This document shows positions 8,325 to 17,315 of a DNA stretch of 64,000 nt, piece after piece; within the stretch, counting starts at the first letter, position 1, and the number at the start of each line of letters is the position of its first letter. This stretch comes from Halobacteriales archaeon QS_3_64_16 (GTDB lineage: Archaea; Halobacteriota; Halobacteria; Halobacteriales; Halococcaceae). The notes beneath the pieces are model-generated. The model searched no databases, was not told where the DNA came from, and saw nothing but the letters and a program-made list of their open reading frames with translations. The stretch lies in the NCBI GenBank assembly GCA_003021705.1, contig PXRJ01000016.1:1382-65381 (forward strand). Reading direction: 5' to 3'. The translations under genes and the position numbers were made by a program.

Positions 8325-9008
8325 ATGAGTCCGCCGTCGCCTCACTCGCCGTCGGACGGGTCAGGCGGGAGCGGGGAAAACGATGACGCCGAGGCGACCG
8401 ACGGCGATAATGGTGATGGCGGCGTGGGGGCCGTACTTACCCTACCCGAGGAGCTCAGAGAGGCGTTCAAGGAGCCGTTCGGCCCGGTCTTTACCGACGC
8501 GGGCGCGTTGCTCGATGCAAGCGAGGAGCCAGGGCCGATCGTCGCAGTCGGCGACGTCGTCACCTACCACCTACTCGAGGCCGGGCGGCGACCGGACGTC
8601 GCGGTGCTCGATGGCTACACCGAGCGGACGCCGGTCGCGGCGGAGATCGAAGCGGGGGCGGACACCGGCGCGTACGACATCTACCTCGGAGTCGAGAACC
8701 CCGCGGCGACGCTCACCGCTGGGATCCTCGACGCGCTCGCCGCCGCCCTCGCTGGAGCTAGAGGGAACGGCGACGGCGAGAAAGCAGAACACGCCGTGAT
8801 CGACGTCGAGGGCGAGGAAGACCTGGTTACCGTGCCGGCGATCGCCGCCGCCCCTGAGGGCGCGAGCGTCGTCTACGGGCAGCCGGGCGAGGGTATGGTT
8901 CGGGTTCCGGTCGAGGACTCAACCCGGGAGCGGGCCCGGGAGTTACTCGAGCGGATGGACGGCGATCACGAGCGAGCGTGGGAACTCCTGGGGATCGTGG
9001 GCGACTGA
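8325..9008 (+). CDS. GTP-dependent dephospho-CoA kinase (DUF359)
   Basis: A 227-residue protein of the archaeal DUF359 family, which phosphorylates dephospho-CoA with GTP in the last step of CoA synthesis. Typical elements are the GPVFTDA stretch, IVAVGDVVTYHLLEAG, AVLDGYTER and VEGEEDLVTVPAIAAAPEGASVVYGQPGEGMV (the last conserved toward the C terminus). The N-terminal 35 residues are low-complexity and acidic. Last gene of the aIF2-gamma operon. Confidence 0.88.
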   Translation: MSPPSPHSPSDGSGGSGENDDAEATDGDNGDGGVGAVLTLPEELREAFKEPFGPVFTDAGALLDASEEPGPIVAVGDVVTYHLLEAGRRPDVAVLDGYTERTPVAAEIEAGADTGAYDIYLGVENPAATLTAGILDALAAALAGARGNGDGEKAEHAVIDVEGEEDLVTVPAIAAAPEGASVVYGQPGEGMVRVPVEDSTRERARELLERMDGDHERAWELLGIVGD

Positions 9009-9133
9009 AGGGGGCCCTTTAGGCCCGTGGTCGGCACGGGAAGGCAGGGACGAATCAATCACGGTAGCTCGCTGCCGGCGAGCGGGGACTGGAAATCTGG
9101 AGGTAGCGATCGACCAGCACACAGGACTCAACG

Positions 9134-9140
9134 TTTTAGT
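9134..9140 (+). promoter_or_regulatory. TATA box of the TrkA-like gene
   Basis: TTTTAGT lies 23-29 nt before the ATG at 9163, consistent with a leaderless transcript and marking the end of the preceding operon. Confidence 0.5.
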
Positions 9141-9162
9141 CGGCGGCCGTCTCATACCAGCT

Positions 9163-9828
9163 ATGAAGTTCGTGATCGTCGGGTTCGGTCGTGTCGGGCG
9201 GCGGGTCGCGCGGGTCCTCTCGGAAGAGGGCCACGAAGTGATCGTCATCGACCCCGATTCCGAGAAGGCAGAGCGCGCCGAGCGCGACGGTCTCACCGTG
9301 ATCGAGGGCGACGGCAGCGAGGAGAGTGCGTACGAATCGGTCGATCTCGCGTCGGTCGACGCGCTCGGCGGCCTGACCGGAAACTTAGAGGTCAACCGCG
9401 GGGCGTGTGCGATCGGCCGGGCGGCGGACTGTCGGGTCGTCTTGCGGATCGACGCGGACGTCGGGGAAGGCGAGTACGACGAGTACGAAAGCGAGGTCGA
9501 CGAGGTGGTCTACCCCGAGCGCCTGGGGGCCGCGGGCGCGAAGACCGCCCTCTTAGGGGGAGATTTCAATGCCATTGCAGACCTCACGGAGGAGTTGTCC
9601 CTTTCGAGCCTGATGATCCCGGAGGGGTCGGTCGCGGTCGGTCGGCGCGTCAGCGAACTCGATATCCCGTCCGATGCCCGCCTGTACGCCCACGGCCGCG
9701 CGCACGAACCGATGTCGATTCCCTTGCCCCAGACGACGATCGAACCTGGTGACCGGGTCGCACTGATCGCGACGCCGGAAGCACTCACGAGCGTGCGCGA
9801 ACGCCTCCAGGGCGAGGAGACCCCCTGA
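9163..9828 (+). CDS. TrkA-like potassium-uptake regulator (RCK N+C domains)
   Basis: A 221-residue cytosolic protein with an N-terminal Rossmann RCK domain (FVIVGFGRVGRRVAR, then VIVIDPDSEKA) and a C-terminal RCK_C domain (VAVGRRVSELDIP... IEPGDRVALIATPEAL). Such proteins bind NAD(H) or ATP and gate K+ channels or Trk transporters, important for salt-in osmoadaptation. No channel gene lies next to it, so the partner must be elsewhere. ATG at 9163 follows a TATA box. Confidence 0.85.
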   Translation: MKFVIVGFGRVGRRVARVLSEEGHEVIVIDPDSEKAERAERDGLTVIEGDGSEESAYESVDLASVDALGGLTGNLEVNRGACAIGRAADCRVVLRIDADVGEGEYDEYESEVDEVVYPERLGAAGAKTALLGGDFNAIADLTEELSLSSLMIPEGSVAVGRRVSELDIPSDARLYAHGRAHEPMSIPLPQTTIEPGDRVALIATPEALTSVRERLQGEETP

Positions 9829-10119
9829 GAACCGGGATCGAAGTGAAATCGGCTTCGAGATGAACTGCCAGTGAATGCCGATTCGAGGAGCAGGGAATAG
9901 GAGGCCGACCGAAGCCTGACAGCTGATCGGTGGTCGAATCGTTCCGAATAGGGAGAGGGGTAAGGAGGGCGAGCGTCTCGGGCGCGCGTGTGGGAGGATG
10001 GGAACGTTGCGGCCGTCAGCGCGCGCCCAGTCACTACAGTGGAGCGATTGTACTTAAACCCGCGTCAGACGGACGTATGACCCGTGCACGGCGGCGCGGT
10101 CGCCGGGCGAGCGGAGCTC

Positions 10120-10809
10120 TCAGCGCCGGGCGGTCGCGCGGGTCGCCGTTGCCTTCCAGGTCGCGACGATCGGGTCGCCGACCGAGAGAGCGAGGCGATC
10201 GAGGCTCTCGACGGTCACTAATGCGGCGATCGAGGGGCCGTCGGCCGCGGCGGGTGCGAGGAGTACGCGTGCAACGCTCGCCTCGCGCTCGATGGCCTCG
10301 ACCGCGCCGTCGAGACGGTTACGAGCGCTCGTCCCGGTAGCGGGTGGAGCCTCGGCGGGGGCATGCAGCGTGATCGCGTCCGCCCGGATCGTGATCTGCA
10401 CCTGGTCGGCATCGGCGGGCGCGAGCACGCGGATCGTCCCGACGGCCGTCTCGCAGGTCGCGAGTTCGCCGTCGCGCTCGGCGATCTCGCCGGCGAGAAC
10501 CACTTCCTCGGCGTCGATCGTGTCCGAGACGGCTACCTGCAGTCGATCGAAGCGCGCGAGCAAGTCCCAGGCGCGCTCGGTGAGCGCGCTCCCGCCGCCG
10601 CCCGACCCGCCCCGGGTCCGATCGACGAGTGCTCCGAACTCCGCCTCTAAGGCACCGATCCGCTCGTGGGCCCGCGAGTACGACCGTTCGAGACTCCCTG
10701 CCGCCGCGTTGAGCGAGCCCTCGGCATCGATCGCACGCAGCAAGGCGGCGTCCCGCGTGCCGAAGGCGACGTCGCTGCTGGTGAGAAAAGCGTCGAACTC
10801 ACCGTCCAT
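10120..10809 (-). CDS. ModE-type molybdate-responsive regulator
   Basis: A 229-residue protein with an N-terminal LysR-like winged helix of the ModE kind (AIDAEGSLNAAAGSLERSYSR) and a C-terminal TOBE-like region able to bind oxyanions. ModE represses molybdate uptake genes when the anion is bound. The start at 10809 is set by a strong Shine-Dalgarno match, GAGGTGATC, just before the ATG; an upstream GTG at 10818 lies inside it. The gene is downstream of and collinear with the TupABC-type genes, which it probably regulates. Confidence 0.75.
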   Translation of the reverse strand: MDGEFDAFLTSSDVAFGTRDAALLRAIDAEGSLNAAAGSLERSYSRAHERIGALEAEFGALVDRTRGGSGGGGSALTERAWDLLARFDRLQVAVSDTIDAEEVVLAGEIAERDGELATCETAVGTIRVLAPADADQVQITIRADAITLHAPAEAPPATGTSARNRLDGAVEAIEREASVARVLLAPAAADGPSIAALVTVESLDRLALSVGDPIVATWKATATRATARR

Positions 10810-10882
10810 CGAGATCACCTCGCCGGTTCATAGAAGCGACACGACGGGGAGAAGTATAACCGAACGGTTCGCCGGAAGCCGG

Positions 10883-11650
10883 TTAGTAGACAAGTTCGCC
10901 CGCGATGAACTTCCGTGCACGCTCGTCGCGCGGGTTCTCGAAGACGCGCTCCGTGCGACCGCACTCGATGCACGTCCCGTCTAGTAGGACGGCCGTACGG
11001 TCCGCGATCCGCCTAGCCTGTTGCATATCGTGGGTAGCCATCGCCACGCCGATCCCCCGGTCACGCGCTCGGTCGATGGCGGTTTCGAGCACCGCCGTGT
11101 TGCGCGGGTCGAGATTGGACGTGAACTCGTCTAACAGGAGGATGTCGGGCTCGGTCGCGAGCGCACGCGCGAACGCGACCCGTTGGGCCTCGCCCGCCGA
11201 CAGCGACCCGGCGTGCTGGTCGGCCTTCTCGGCGAGGCCGACGGTTTCGAGCGCGTCGTATGCTCCGTCCGGGCTGCCGTCTCGGCCGAGGAAAGCGGCG
11301 AGCGACGAGCGGAGACGCTCGTCCCACGATCGGCGGACGAAAAGGCCGTAGGCAGCGTTGCGGGCGGCGCTCGTACTGAAGAGACTGCGATCCTGAAACA
11401 CCATCCCGATCCGACGCCGGATCGGGAGACGCCGCTCCTCCGAGCGCGCCCACACGTCCTCGCCGTCGGCGAGTACCGTCCCCTCTTCCGGCGGGTCGAA
11501 CAGCGCGAGCACTCGAAGCAGGGTGGTCTTACCCGTCCCCGAGGGGCCGACGATCGCGAGCACCTCTCCGGGATCGACTTCGAGGGAGACGCCCTCGATG
11601 ACCCCTTCGCCGTCGTAGCTATAGGCGACGTTCTCGGCGGCCAGGATCAC
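10883..11650 (-). CDS. tupC: Tungstate/molybdate-type ABC importer, ATP-binding subunit
   Basis: A 255-residue ABC ATPase: Walker [10 protein letters not shown], signature [15 protein letters not shown], Walker [12 protein letters not shown] and the switch His in MATHDMQQA. It powers import through the adjacent permease. The start is taken as the GTG at 11648-11650, which overlaps the TGA of the permease gene (11647-11649) in a GTGA arrangement. Adjacent TupA-like binding protein and TupB-like permease make tungstate the most likely substrate, but molybdate is possible. Confidence 0.85.
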   Translation of the reverse strand: MILAAENVAYSYDGEGVIEGVSLEVDPGEVLAIVGPSGTGKTTLLRVLALFDPPEEGTVLADGEDVWARSEERRLPIRRRIGMVFQDRSLFSTSAARNAAYGLFVRRSWDERLRSSLAAFLGRDGSPDGAYDALETVGLAEKADQHAGSLSAGEAQRVAFARALATEPDILLLDEFTSNLDPRNTAVLETAIDRARDRGIGVAMATHDMQQARRIADRTAVLLDGTCIECGRTERVFENPRDERARKFIAGELVY

Positions 11651-12333
11651 GTTCCGCCCCCTCGTCTCCGGGCCCACGAACCGATCGCGTTCACGCCGAG
11701 AACGAGGACGAGCAACACGGCACCGAGGGCGATGCCGACCTCGTAGCGGCCCTGACGGGCTTCGAGCGTGACCGCCGTCGTCAGCGTTCGCGTGAAGGCC
11801 GTCCCGTCGGCGAAGGCGATGTTGCCGCCGACGACGAGCACCGAGCCGACCTCGCTGATCGCCCGTCCGTAGCCCGCGAGAATCGCCGTGACGATGCCAT
11901 ACCGTGCTTCCTTGACGACGACGAGTCCGACGTCACGACTCGTCCCGCCGGCGGCGAAGGCAGCGTCCCGGATCCGTTGGTCCACGCCTTCGACCGCCGA
12001 GAGGCTGACGCTCATTATGACGGGCGTCGCGAGGACGAACTGTGAGATGATCATCGCTTTCGGGGTGAAAAGTAGCCCGAGCGAGCCGAACGGGCCGGCG
12101 TTCGATAGGAACAGGAGCACGACCAGTCCGACGACGACGCTCGGAAACCCCATCCCGGTGTTGATGACCGTCGTCACGGCGTTTTTGCCCCGAAAGTCGC
12201 TGAACCCGATCGCGAGTGCGATCGGGAGGCTGGCGAGCGTGCTCAATCCCACTGCCGCCGTGCTCACGTACAGCGAGACGATCGCAGTGCTGATGACGTA
12301 CTGCGTGTTCAGGTCGCCGAAGATTCCCACCAC
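11647..12333 (-). CDS. tupB: Tungstate/molybdate-type ABC importer, permease
   Basis: A 228-residue inner-membrane permease with about five hydrophobic helices and the cytoplasmic EAA loop ([25 protein letters not shown]) that docks the ATPase. The sequence type, including the [23 protein letters not shown]-like middle segment, fits TupB. It follows the binding protein by 14 nt and overlaps the ATPase gene. Confidence 0.85.
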   Translation of the reverse strand: MVGIFGDLNTQYVISTAIVSLYVSTAAVGLSTLASLPIALAIGFSDFRGKNAVTTVINTGMGFPSVVVGLVVLLFLSNAGPFGSLGLLFTPKAMIISQFVLATPVIMSVSLSAVEGVDQRIRDAAFAAGGTSRDVGLVVVKEARYGIVTAILAGYGRAISEVGSVLVVGGNIAFADGTAFTRTLTTAVTLEARQGRYEVGIALGAVLLVLVLGVNAIGSWARRRGGGT

Positions 12334-12347
12334 GATCGGTCTCCGTC

Positions 12348-13388
12348 TCAGTGGTCCTTCGGTACCAGGTTCTCGGCCCAGTAGTGGTACTGTTTCTCCC
12401 GCCGGGAGAGCGAACCGGCTCCTGGTGCGGAGTAGTCCTGCGGGACGTACTGCCCGAAGTTCGGGTCCTCGGCGAGCGCGTTCGGGAGGAACAGCTGCGA
12501 GCCCTCCACAGTGTAGTTCTCGATCGCGCTCTGGCCCTGCGGGCTCGTCAGAAAGCCCGCATAGGCCATCGCGAGTTGGTAGTTCACGTTCGGATGGATC
12601 GCCGGATCGACCGGGATCACTCCATACGGGTTGAGCAGGATCATCGGTCCGTCCTTGAGCGGTCCCTGGACCGCGATCTCAAGCTCGAGTTCGGATTTCT
12701 GTGAGAGGAAGGTCCCTCGGTCGGCGAGCGTATACGCTCCGCGCTGGCTCGCCTGGTTAAGCGTATCGCCCATTCCTTGCCCGGTCTCCTGGTACCACTG
12801 GCCGCTCGGCTGGACGCCCGCTTCCTCCCAGATTGAGAGTTCTTTCGTGTTCGTCCCCGAGTCGTCGCCCCGGGAGAGGAAAGTCGCTTGCTGCTTGGCG
12901 ATCGTGCCGAAGGCCTCGGTGGCGCTTTGCGTACCGCTGACCCCGGCGGGGTCGTTCGGCGGGCCGACGACCACGAAGTCGTTGAACATCACGTCCCGAC
13001 GGTTGACGCCGTACTCACGCAGGAACTCGTCTTCGGCGTCGCGGGCGTGGACGAGGATCACGTCGGCGTCGCCATTAGACCCCGTCTCGATGGCCGCGCC
13101 GGTTCCCTGGGAGATGGCCTCGACTTTCGCGCCATATGCCTGCTGGAACATCGGGTTGAGTTCGTCGAGCAGTCCGGTGTCGTACGTACTCGTCGTCGTC
13201 GCGAGCGTGAGGTTGCCACCGCGGCCGATGCCCGACCTGCCCTGTTGGGCCTGCGTGCCGTTCGCACCACCGCCGCTTCCGTTTCCGCTGCCGTTCTGGC
13301 CCTGGTTCTCGTCGCCACCCGTACACCCCGCGAGGCCGAGGATCGCCCCGGTACCCGCAGCTTGAAGGAATCGCCGTCGTTGTATCAT
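12348..13388 (-). CDS. tupA: Tungstate-type ABC substrate-binding lipoprotein
   Basis: A secreted binding protein with a twin-arginine signal and lipobox at the start ([20 protein letters not shown]), so it is exported folded and anchored by a lipid. After a low-complexity GNGSGGG linker comes a TupA/PstS-like fold with [16 protein letters not shown] and [20 protein letters not shown], the latter typical of TupA. A TATA box at 13415-13423 favours this start or the ATG at 13397; the GTG at 13433 is too far upstream. First gene of tupABC, divergent from wtpBC. Confidence 0.83.
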   Translation of the reverse strand: MIQRRRFLQAAGTGAILGLAGCTGGDENQGQNGSGNGSGGGANGTQAQQGRSGIGRGGNLTLATTTSTYDTGLLDELNPMFQQAYGAKVEAISQGTGAAIETGSNGDADVILVHARDAEDEFLREYGVNRRDVMFNDFVVVGPPNDPAGVSGTQSATEAFGTIAKQQATFLSRGDDSGTNTKELSIWEEAGVQPSGQWYQETGQGMGDTLNQASQRGAYTLADRGTFLSQKSELELEIAVQGPLKDGPMILLNPYGVIPVDPAIHPNVNYQLAMAYAGFLTSPQGQSAIENYTVEGSQLFLPNALAEDPNFGQYVPQDYSAPGAGSLSRREKQYHYWAENLVPKDH

Positions 13389-13414
13389 TGCCGGCATATC
13401 GGATGCCGTACTGC

Positions 13415-13423
13415 TTGTTAAAA
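13415..13423 (-). promoter_or_regulatory. TATA box of the tupABC operon
   Basis: The minus strand reads TTTTAACAA about 27-35 nt upstream of the ATG at 13388, consistent with a very short leader. Confidence 0.5.
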
Positions 13424-13782
13424 CTTCGGTCACGTCGCGTGGCGGTGTTTAGTTAAGCGTCGAAGGCCGCTATAGGTCGCATCGGGCGGGACTGGAGGGG
13501 GCCGGGCGCTCGGCGAGCGAGACGAAGCAAGGACCGCAGGACGAAGGACGAGGACCGAAGCGAGTCGCAGCCGTCGAGCGCTCGGGGGCTTCCAAAACTG
13601 GTCTCGTCGGTGCTTTCCCGCAAAAACTGCTACACTAAACACTACCCGTCGCGTAGTGACCGCTCACTGCCCTCGTTGCTCTCGCTCGACGTCGGCGACC
13701 CGCTCGTTCGATCGACCGCGAGCGCCCCGGACGATCACCCAGGACCTCGCCTTGTAAACGCCTGGAACCCGTCGAAGCAATC
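13424..13782. other. Divergent tup/wtp intergenic region with inverted repeat
   Basis: About 360 bases without a supported gene. It contains GTGTTTAGT at 13445-13453 and its exact inverse complement ACTAAACAC at 13634-13642, 180 bases apart, one near each divergent gene. They could be paired operators or promoter elements. The middle is purine-rich (GACGAAG-type tracts). A 10-codon frame (13783-13815) ends in an ATGA overlap with the next start. Confidence 0.4.
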
Positions 13783-13811
13783 ATGAGTCCCGACATCCCC
13801 CGAACCCGACG

Positions 13812-14831
13812 ATGAGTACTGGATCGCCAGCCGCCGGTTCGACGGGCGCGGACACGGGGCCGGTTGCGGGGTCGACCGGACGGCTCGGCCGCGGGTCGGC
13901 GGTGCTCGCCTTCGTCCTCGTCCAGGTCATCGTCTTCGCGCTCGCCTACAGTGCCGGCCGCACGGGGCTGTACGTCTTCTTCGCGCTCGGCAGCGCCGCC
14001 ACCGTGGGCTATCTCTCCCATCGAGGGTGGTTCGCGGTCGCGGCGGCCTCGCTCGGGGCAATCCTTCTGATCGCAGTCGGTCTGCCGATCGCCATGTTCG
14101 TTGCTCGCCAGCAGCCCTCGTTAGTGATCGAGAAGGCCCTCTCGACGGAGGTCCATCGGATGCTTTATCTCTCGATCTACGGCCCGCTGCTCGCGGCGCT
14201 GTTCACCGTTGTCTTCGGGACGCCACTCGCGTATCTGCTCTCGGAGGGCTTTCCCGGTGACACGCTGATCGAGAGCCTCGTTGACCTTCCCTTAGTGGTA
14301 CCCCATTCGGTCGCCGGTCTGTTGATCCTCTTCGGTTTCGGCGGCGGGGGCGCGTTTCCGAGCGTGTTCGTCCTCGGGACGATGATCGGGCTCGTCCTCG
14401 CGATGGCCTTCGTGAGCGCGCCCTTCGCCGTTAATGTCATCCGGGAGGCCTTCGAGACGATCGACGCCCAGATGGAATACGCTGCCCGAGTTCATGGAGC
14501 GAATCGCTTCGAGACCTTCCGGCGAGTGACCTTCCCCCTCTCGGCGCGCAGCGTGGTTACCGGCGGCGTGCTCGCGTGGGCGCGGTCGGTCTCGGAGTTC
14601 GGTGCCGTGGCGATCGTCGCCTATAACGTCCAGTTCTTCTACCCGCCCGCGGGCGAACAGATCACCGGTCAGCACGCCCCCGTGTTCATCTTCAACGCCT
14701 ACACGGCGGGATCGCTCGCCGAATCGAGCGCGGTCGGCTTCATCCTACTCGTCGTGAGCGTGCTCATCTTCCTGTTGATCAGGTGGCTGGCCTACGGCGA
14801 GAACGACACCTCCGCGAGTGCCATGCCATGA
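13812..14831 (+). CDS. wtpB: Molybdate/tungstate ABC importer permease (WtpB/ModB type)
   Basis: A 339-residue permease. Two extra N-terminal hydrophobic segments (about residues 30-75) precede the usual ModB core with GTPLAYLLSEGFPG, DLPLVVPHSVAGLLIL and the EAA loop QMEYAARVHGANRFETFRRV. It transports oxyanions with the ATPase encoded next, whose ATG overlaps its TGA. No WtpA-like binding protein precedes it, which is unusual; the upstream neighbour is the divergent TupA. Confidence 0.85.
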   Translation: MSTGSPAAGSTGADTGPVAGSTGRLGRGSAVLAFVLVQVIVFALAYSAGRTGLYVFFALGSAATVGYLSHRGWFAVAAASLGAILLIAVGLPIAMFVARQQPSLVIEKALSTEVHRMLYLSIYGPLLAALFTVVFGTPLAYLLSEGFPGDTLIESLVDLPLVVPHSVAGLLILFGFGGGGAFPSVFVLGTMIGLVLAMAFVSAPFAVNVIREAFETIDAQMEYAARVHGANRFETFRRVTFPLSARSVVTGGVLAWARSVSEFGAVAIVAYNVQFFYPPAGEQITGQHAPVFIFNAYTAGSLAESSAVGFILLVVSVLIFLLIRWLAYGENDTSASAMP

Positions 14832-15934
14832 CCCTCGAGGTCGATGTCGCGGCTCGCTTCACCGCGACCGGCACGGACCCCTTCGTTATCGACGTGGCGT
14901 TCTCGGTCGAGGAGGGTGAATCGCTCGTGATTCTCGGCCCGAGCGGCAGCGGCAAAACTCTAGTACTAGAGACGATCGCCGGCTTTCATCTCTCGAAGGG
15001 AGCTATCAGAAACGGCGATCGGGACCTCACCGACCTGCCCTCCGAAAAGCGGGACTTCGGGTTCGTCTTCCAGGACTACGCCCTCTTTCCGCATATGACC
15101 GTCCGCGAGAACGTCGCCTTCGGGGCACGCTACCACGAGGAGACACGGGACCCCGAAACCGTCCTCGCGGAACTCGGGGTGGCGAACCTCGCAGATCGCA
15201 CGCCGCCGACACTCTCCGGGGGCGAAGCTCAGCGAGTGGCGCTCGCTCGATCGCTCGCGATCGGTCCCGAGGTGTTCTTACTCGACGAACCGCTCTCGGC
15301 GCTCGACGTCCCGACCCGACAGGCCCTCCGGGACGACGTTGCCGACCTCTTGGCCGACGTGACCGCCGTCTACGTCACCCACAACCGGACGACGGCCAGG
15401 GCGATCGCCGACCGGATCGCGATCATGCGTGACGGGGAACTCGTCCAAAGGGGCACCCCCGAGACGATCTTCGAGCGGCCGGCGTCGCCCTTTGTCGCCC
15501 GTTTTACCGGCGCGAACTGCCTCCCGCTCGACGCACTCGGCGAGTTCGGGCGGGAACTACGCGAAAGAGAGGGAGACGAGGAGGCGACCCACGTCGCGCT
15601 CCGCCCCGAATACGTCGAACTCGAGCCCGAAGAGTCCGACCTCGAGACGACAGTGCAACGCTGCACCCGGGAGGACGCCACGAACCGCCTCGTCCTCTCG
15701 CTACCCGCGGCGGCGACCGAGCCTACGGCGTCGAGTGAGTCCTCGGAGCCGATCGGCGCGCGCTCGACTGACGGCGGGCAACGAAGCGAGGACGATCGGG
15801 ACCTCACTCTCGAGGTCTTCAGCGACCGCGTTCCGGAATCGGGTGCGGAGATCGGCGTGTCGTTCCCGCGCGAGCACCTGACGCTGCTCGACGATAGCGA
15901 CGAGTACGACGACCCTGCTGGTGAAACTGAGTAA
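14828..15934 (+). CDS. wtpC: Molybdate/tungstate ABC importer ATPase (WtpC/ModC type)
   Basis: A 368-residue ABC ATPase with Walker A GPSGSGKT, signature LSGGEAQRVALARSL, Walker B FLLDEPLSALD and switch His in YVTHNRTTA, then a C-terminal TOBE-like domain interrupted by an acidic serine-rich insert (around residues 295-325). The domain arrangement matches ModC/WtpC-class importers in which the anion can feed back on transport. Start ATG at 14828 overlaps the permease stop. Confidence 0.88.
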   Translation: MTLEVDVAARFTATGTDPFVIDVAFSVEEGESLVILGPSGSGKTLVLETIAGFHLSKGAIRNGDRDLTDLPSEKRDFGFVFQDYALFPHMTVRENVAFGARYHEETRDPETVLAELGVANLADRTPPTLSGGEAQRVALARSLAIGPEVFLLDEPLSALDVPTRQALRDDVADLLADVTAVYVTHNRTTARAIADRIAIMRDGELVQRGTPETIFERPASPFVARFTGANCLPLDALGEFGRELREREGDEEATHVALRPEYVELEPEESDLETTVQRCTREDATNRLVLSLPAAATEPTASSESSEPIGARSTDGGQRSEDDRDLTLEVFSDRVPESGAEIGVSFPREHLTLLDDSDEYDDPAGETE

Positions 15935-16021
15935 CTGGTTTCGGTTTCGCACGACCGATCGAGTAGCCCTCTCTGATTTCTGCAAACGTTCAACCGTACT
16001 CGGCCGATATCGGGCGACAGA

Positions 16022-17122
16022 ATGGCTATCGCGCGTTCGCGCCTCGACCTTTCCGCGATAACGTTCTCGCGAGGCGAGGTGACGGGCGCGATAGGGGATA
16101 CGGTTACAGTCCTGCCGATCGTCGTCGCGCTGGCGACGCTGACGCCGATCTCCTTACCCCACACGCTACTCGCCTTCGGCGTCTTCCAGGTCGTCTGGGG
16201 TGTGTGGTACGGCCTGCCGATGTCCGTCGAGCCGATGAAGGCCCTGGCCGCGCTCGCGATCGCCGGAACTCTCACGTATTCGGAATTTCTGCTGGCCGGC
16301 CTCGTAAGTGGGGTCGTGCTCCTCGCACTCGGGACCGGCGGGGGGCTCGCGCGTGCCGAGCGGTTCGTCGGCCGGCCGGTCGTCCGCGGGGTGCAGTTGG
16401 CGGTGGCACTCCTGCTCGCCCGAACCGGGCTTGACCTCGCGCTCGGCGACCCGACACTCGCGCTCGCGGGCCTCGCCATCACCGTTCTCGCTATCGCAAT
16501 CGGGCGTGCGAACGTCGCCGCACTTCTCGTTCTCGGACTCGGCGTCGGAATTACGACCGTCCTCGCCGGAGCCCCGGCACTCACTGTCCCCGGCGTTCCA
16601 GCAGTGCCGCTCGGGAAACTAGCGCCCTCCGTTGGCGTCCTCGAAGGCGCTCTCGCCCAGCTCGCGATGACCGTGGGCAACGCCGCGGTCGCGACATCGC
16701 TGCTCGTCTCCGATTTCTTCGATCGTGAACTCTCACCCGACGAACTCTCGCGAGGCATGGGCGCGATGACGCTGCTATCGATTCCACTGGGCGGCGTGCC
16801 AATGTGTCACGGCAGCGGCGGGCTCGCCGGCAAGCACGCCTTCGGCGCGCGGAGTGCGGGCGCGAACGTCGTCCTCGGCGTGCTGTATGGACTCGCCGCG
16901 CTGGTCGCTGGCGGGGGATTTTTCGCGCTCTTCCCGATGTCCACACTCGGAATCGTTCTCGTCCTCGTTGCCTGGGAACTGGGTAAAAGTGCCCTCGGCA
17001 GCGAGTCAAAGGGACTTACGGCCGCGATCGGCGCGCTCGGCCTGTTGGCGAACGTCGGCGTCGCTTTTGTCTGTGGGATCGCCGGCTACTGGCTGCTCGA
17101 GGGAATCCACGAAGAGGGTTGA
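16022..17122 (+). CDS. MOT1-type molybdate/sulfate permease
   Basis: A 366-residue polytopic protein with about ten hydrophobic segments, matching the putative sulfate/molybdate transporter family related to eukaryotic MOT1. Family-like motifs are GDTVTVLPIVVALATLTP near the N terminus, GLPMSVEPMKALAALAIAG and PMCHGSGGLAGKHAFGAR. It sits 87 bases after wtpC, making this locus a multi-transporter oxyanion cluster. It needs no binding protein or ATPase. Confidence 0.82.
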   Translation: MAIARSRLDLSAITFSRGEVTGAIGDTVTVLPIVVALATLTPISLPHTLLAFGVFQVVWGVWYGLPMSVEPMKALAALAIAGTLTYSEFLLAGLVSGVVLLALGTGGGLARAERFVGRPVVRGVQLAVALLLARTGLDLALGDPTLALAGLAITVLAIAIGRANVAALLVLGLGVGITTVLAGAPALTVPGVPAVPLGKLAPSVGVLEGALAQLAMTVGNAAVATSLLVSDFFDRELSPDELSRGMGAMTLLSIPLGGVPMCHGSGGLAGKHAFGARSAGANVVLGVLYGLAALVAGGGFFALFPMSTLGIVLVLVAWELGKSALGSESKGLTAAIGALGLLANVGVAFVCGIAGYWLLEGIHEEG

Positions 17123-17192
17123 GGATACCAGGGACGAAAAACGAAGAGAGCGGAGCCGACGGCTTTAGCCGGCGAGCGACCGACGAGAGTCC

Positions 17193-17309
17193 ATGAGCTG
17201 GGCGGCGCTCTTCGAGCGCGCGGAGGAGCACGATACGACGACCGACGCCATCACGCGAGCGCTCGAGATAGTTCGCGAGGAGCGCAGCGCGGGAAGCGAG
17301 GAGGGGTGA
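17193..17309 (+). CDS. 38-residue acidic small protein
   Basis: A short gene encoding a helical, acidic peptide that begins MSWAALFERAEEHDTT and ends SAGSEEG. A TTTAG element about 30 nt upstream could be its promoter. It precedes the PIN-like gene by 6 nt and is cotranscribed. No family name is secure. Size, helical composition and tight pairing with a PIN-like protein resemble an antitoxin, but no DNA-binding motif is visible. Confidence 0.6.
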   Translation: MSWAALFERAEEHDTTTDAITRALEIVREERSAGSEEG

Positions 17310-17315
17310 GCGACG

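Noticed and set aside
10077-10340. A plus-strand frame with a TTAAA element about 20 nt upstream, antisense to the ModE-type gene.
   Set aside because: The translation is almost pure Arg/Ser/Gly, as expected of the shadow of an acidic gene, not a haloarchaeal protein.
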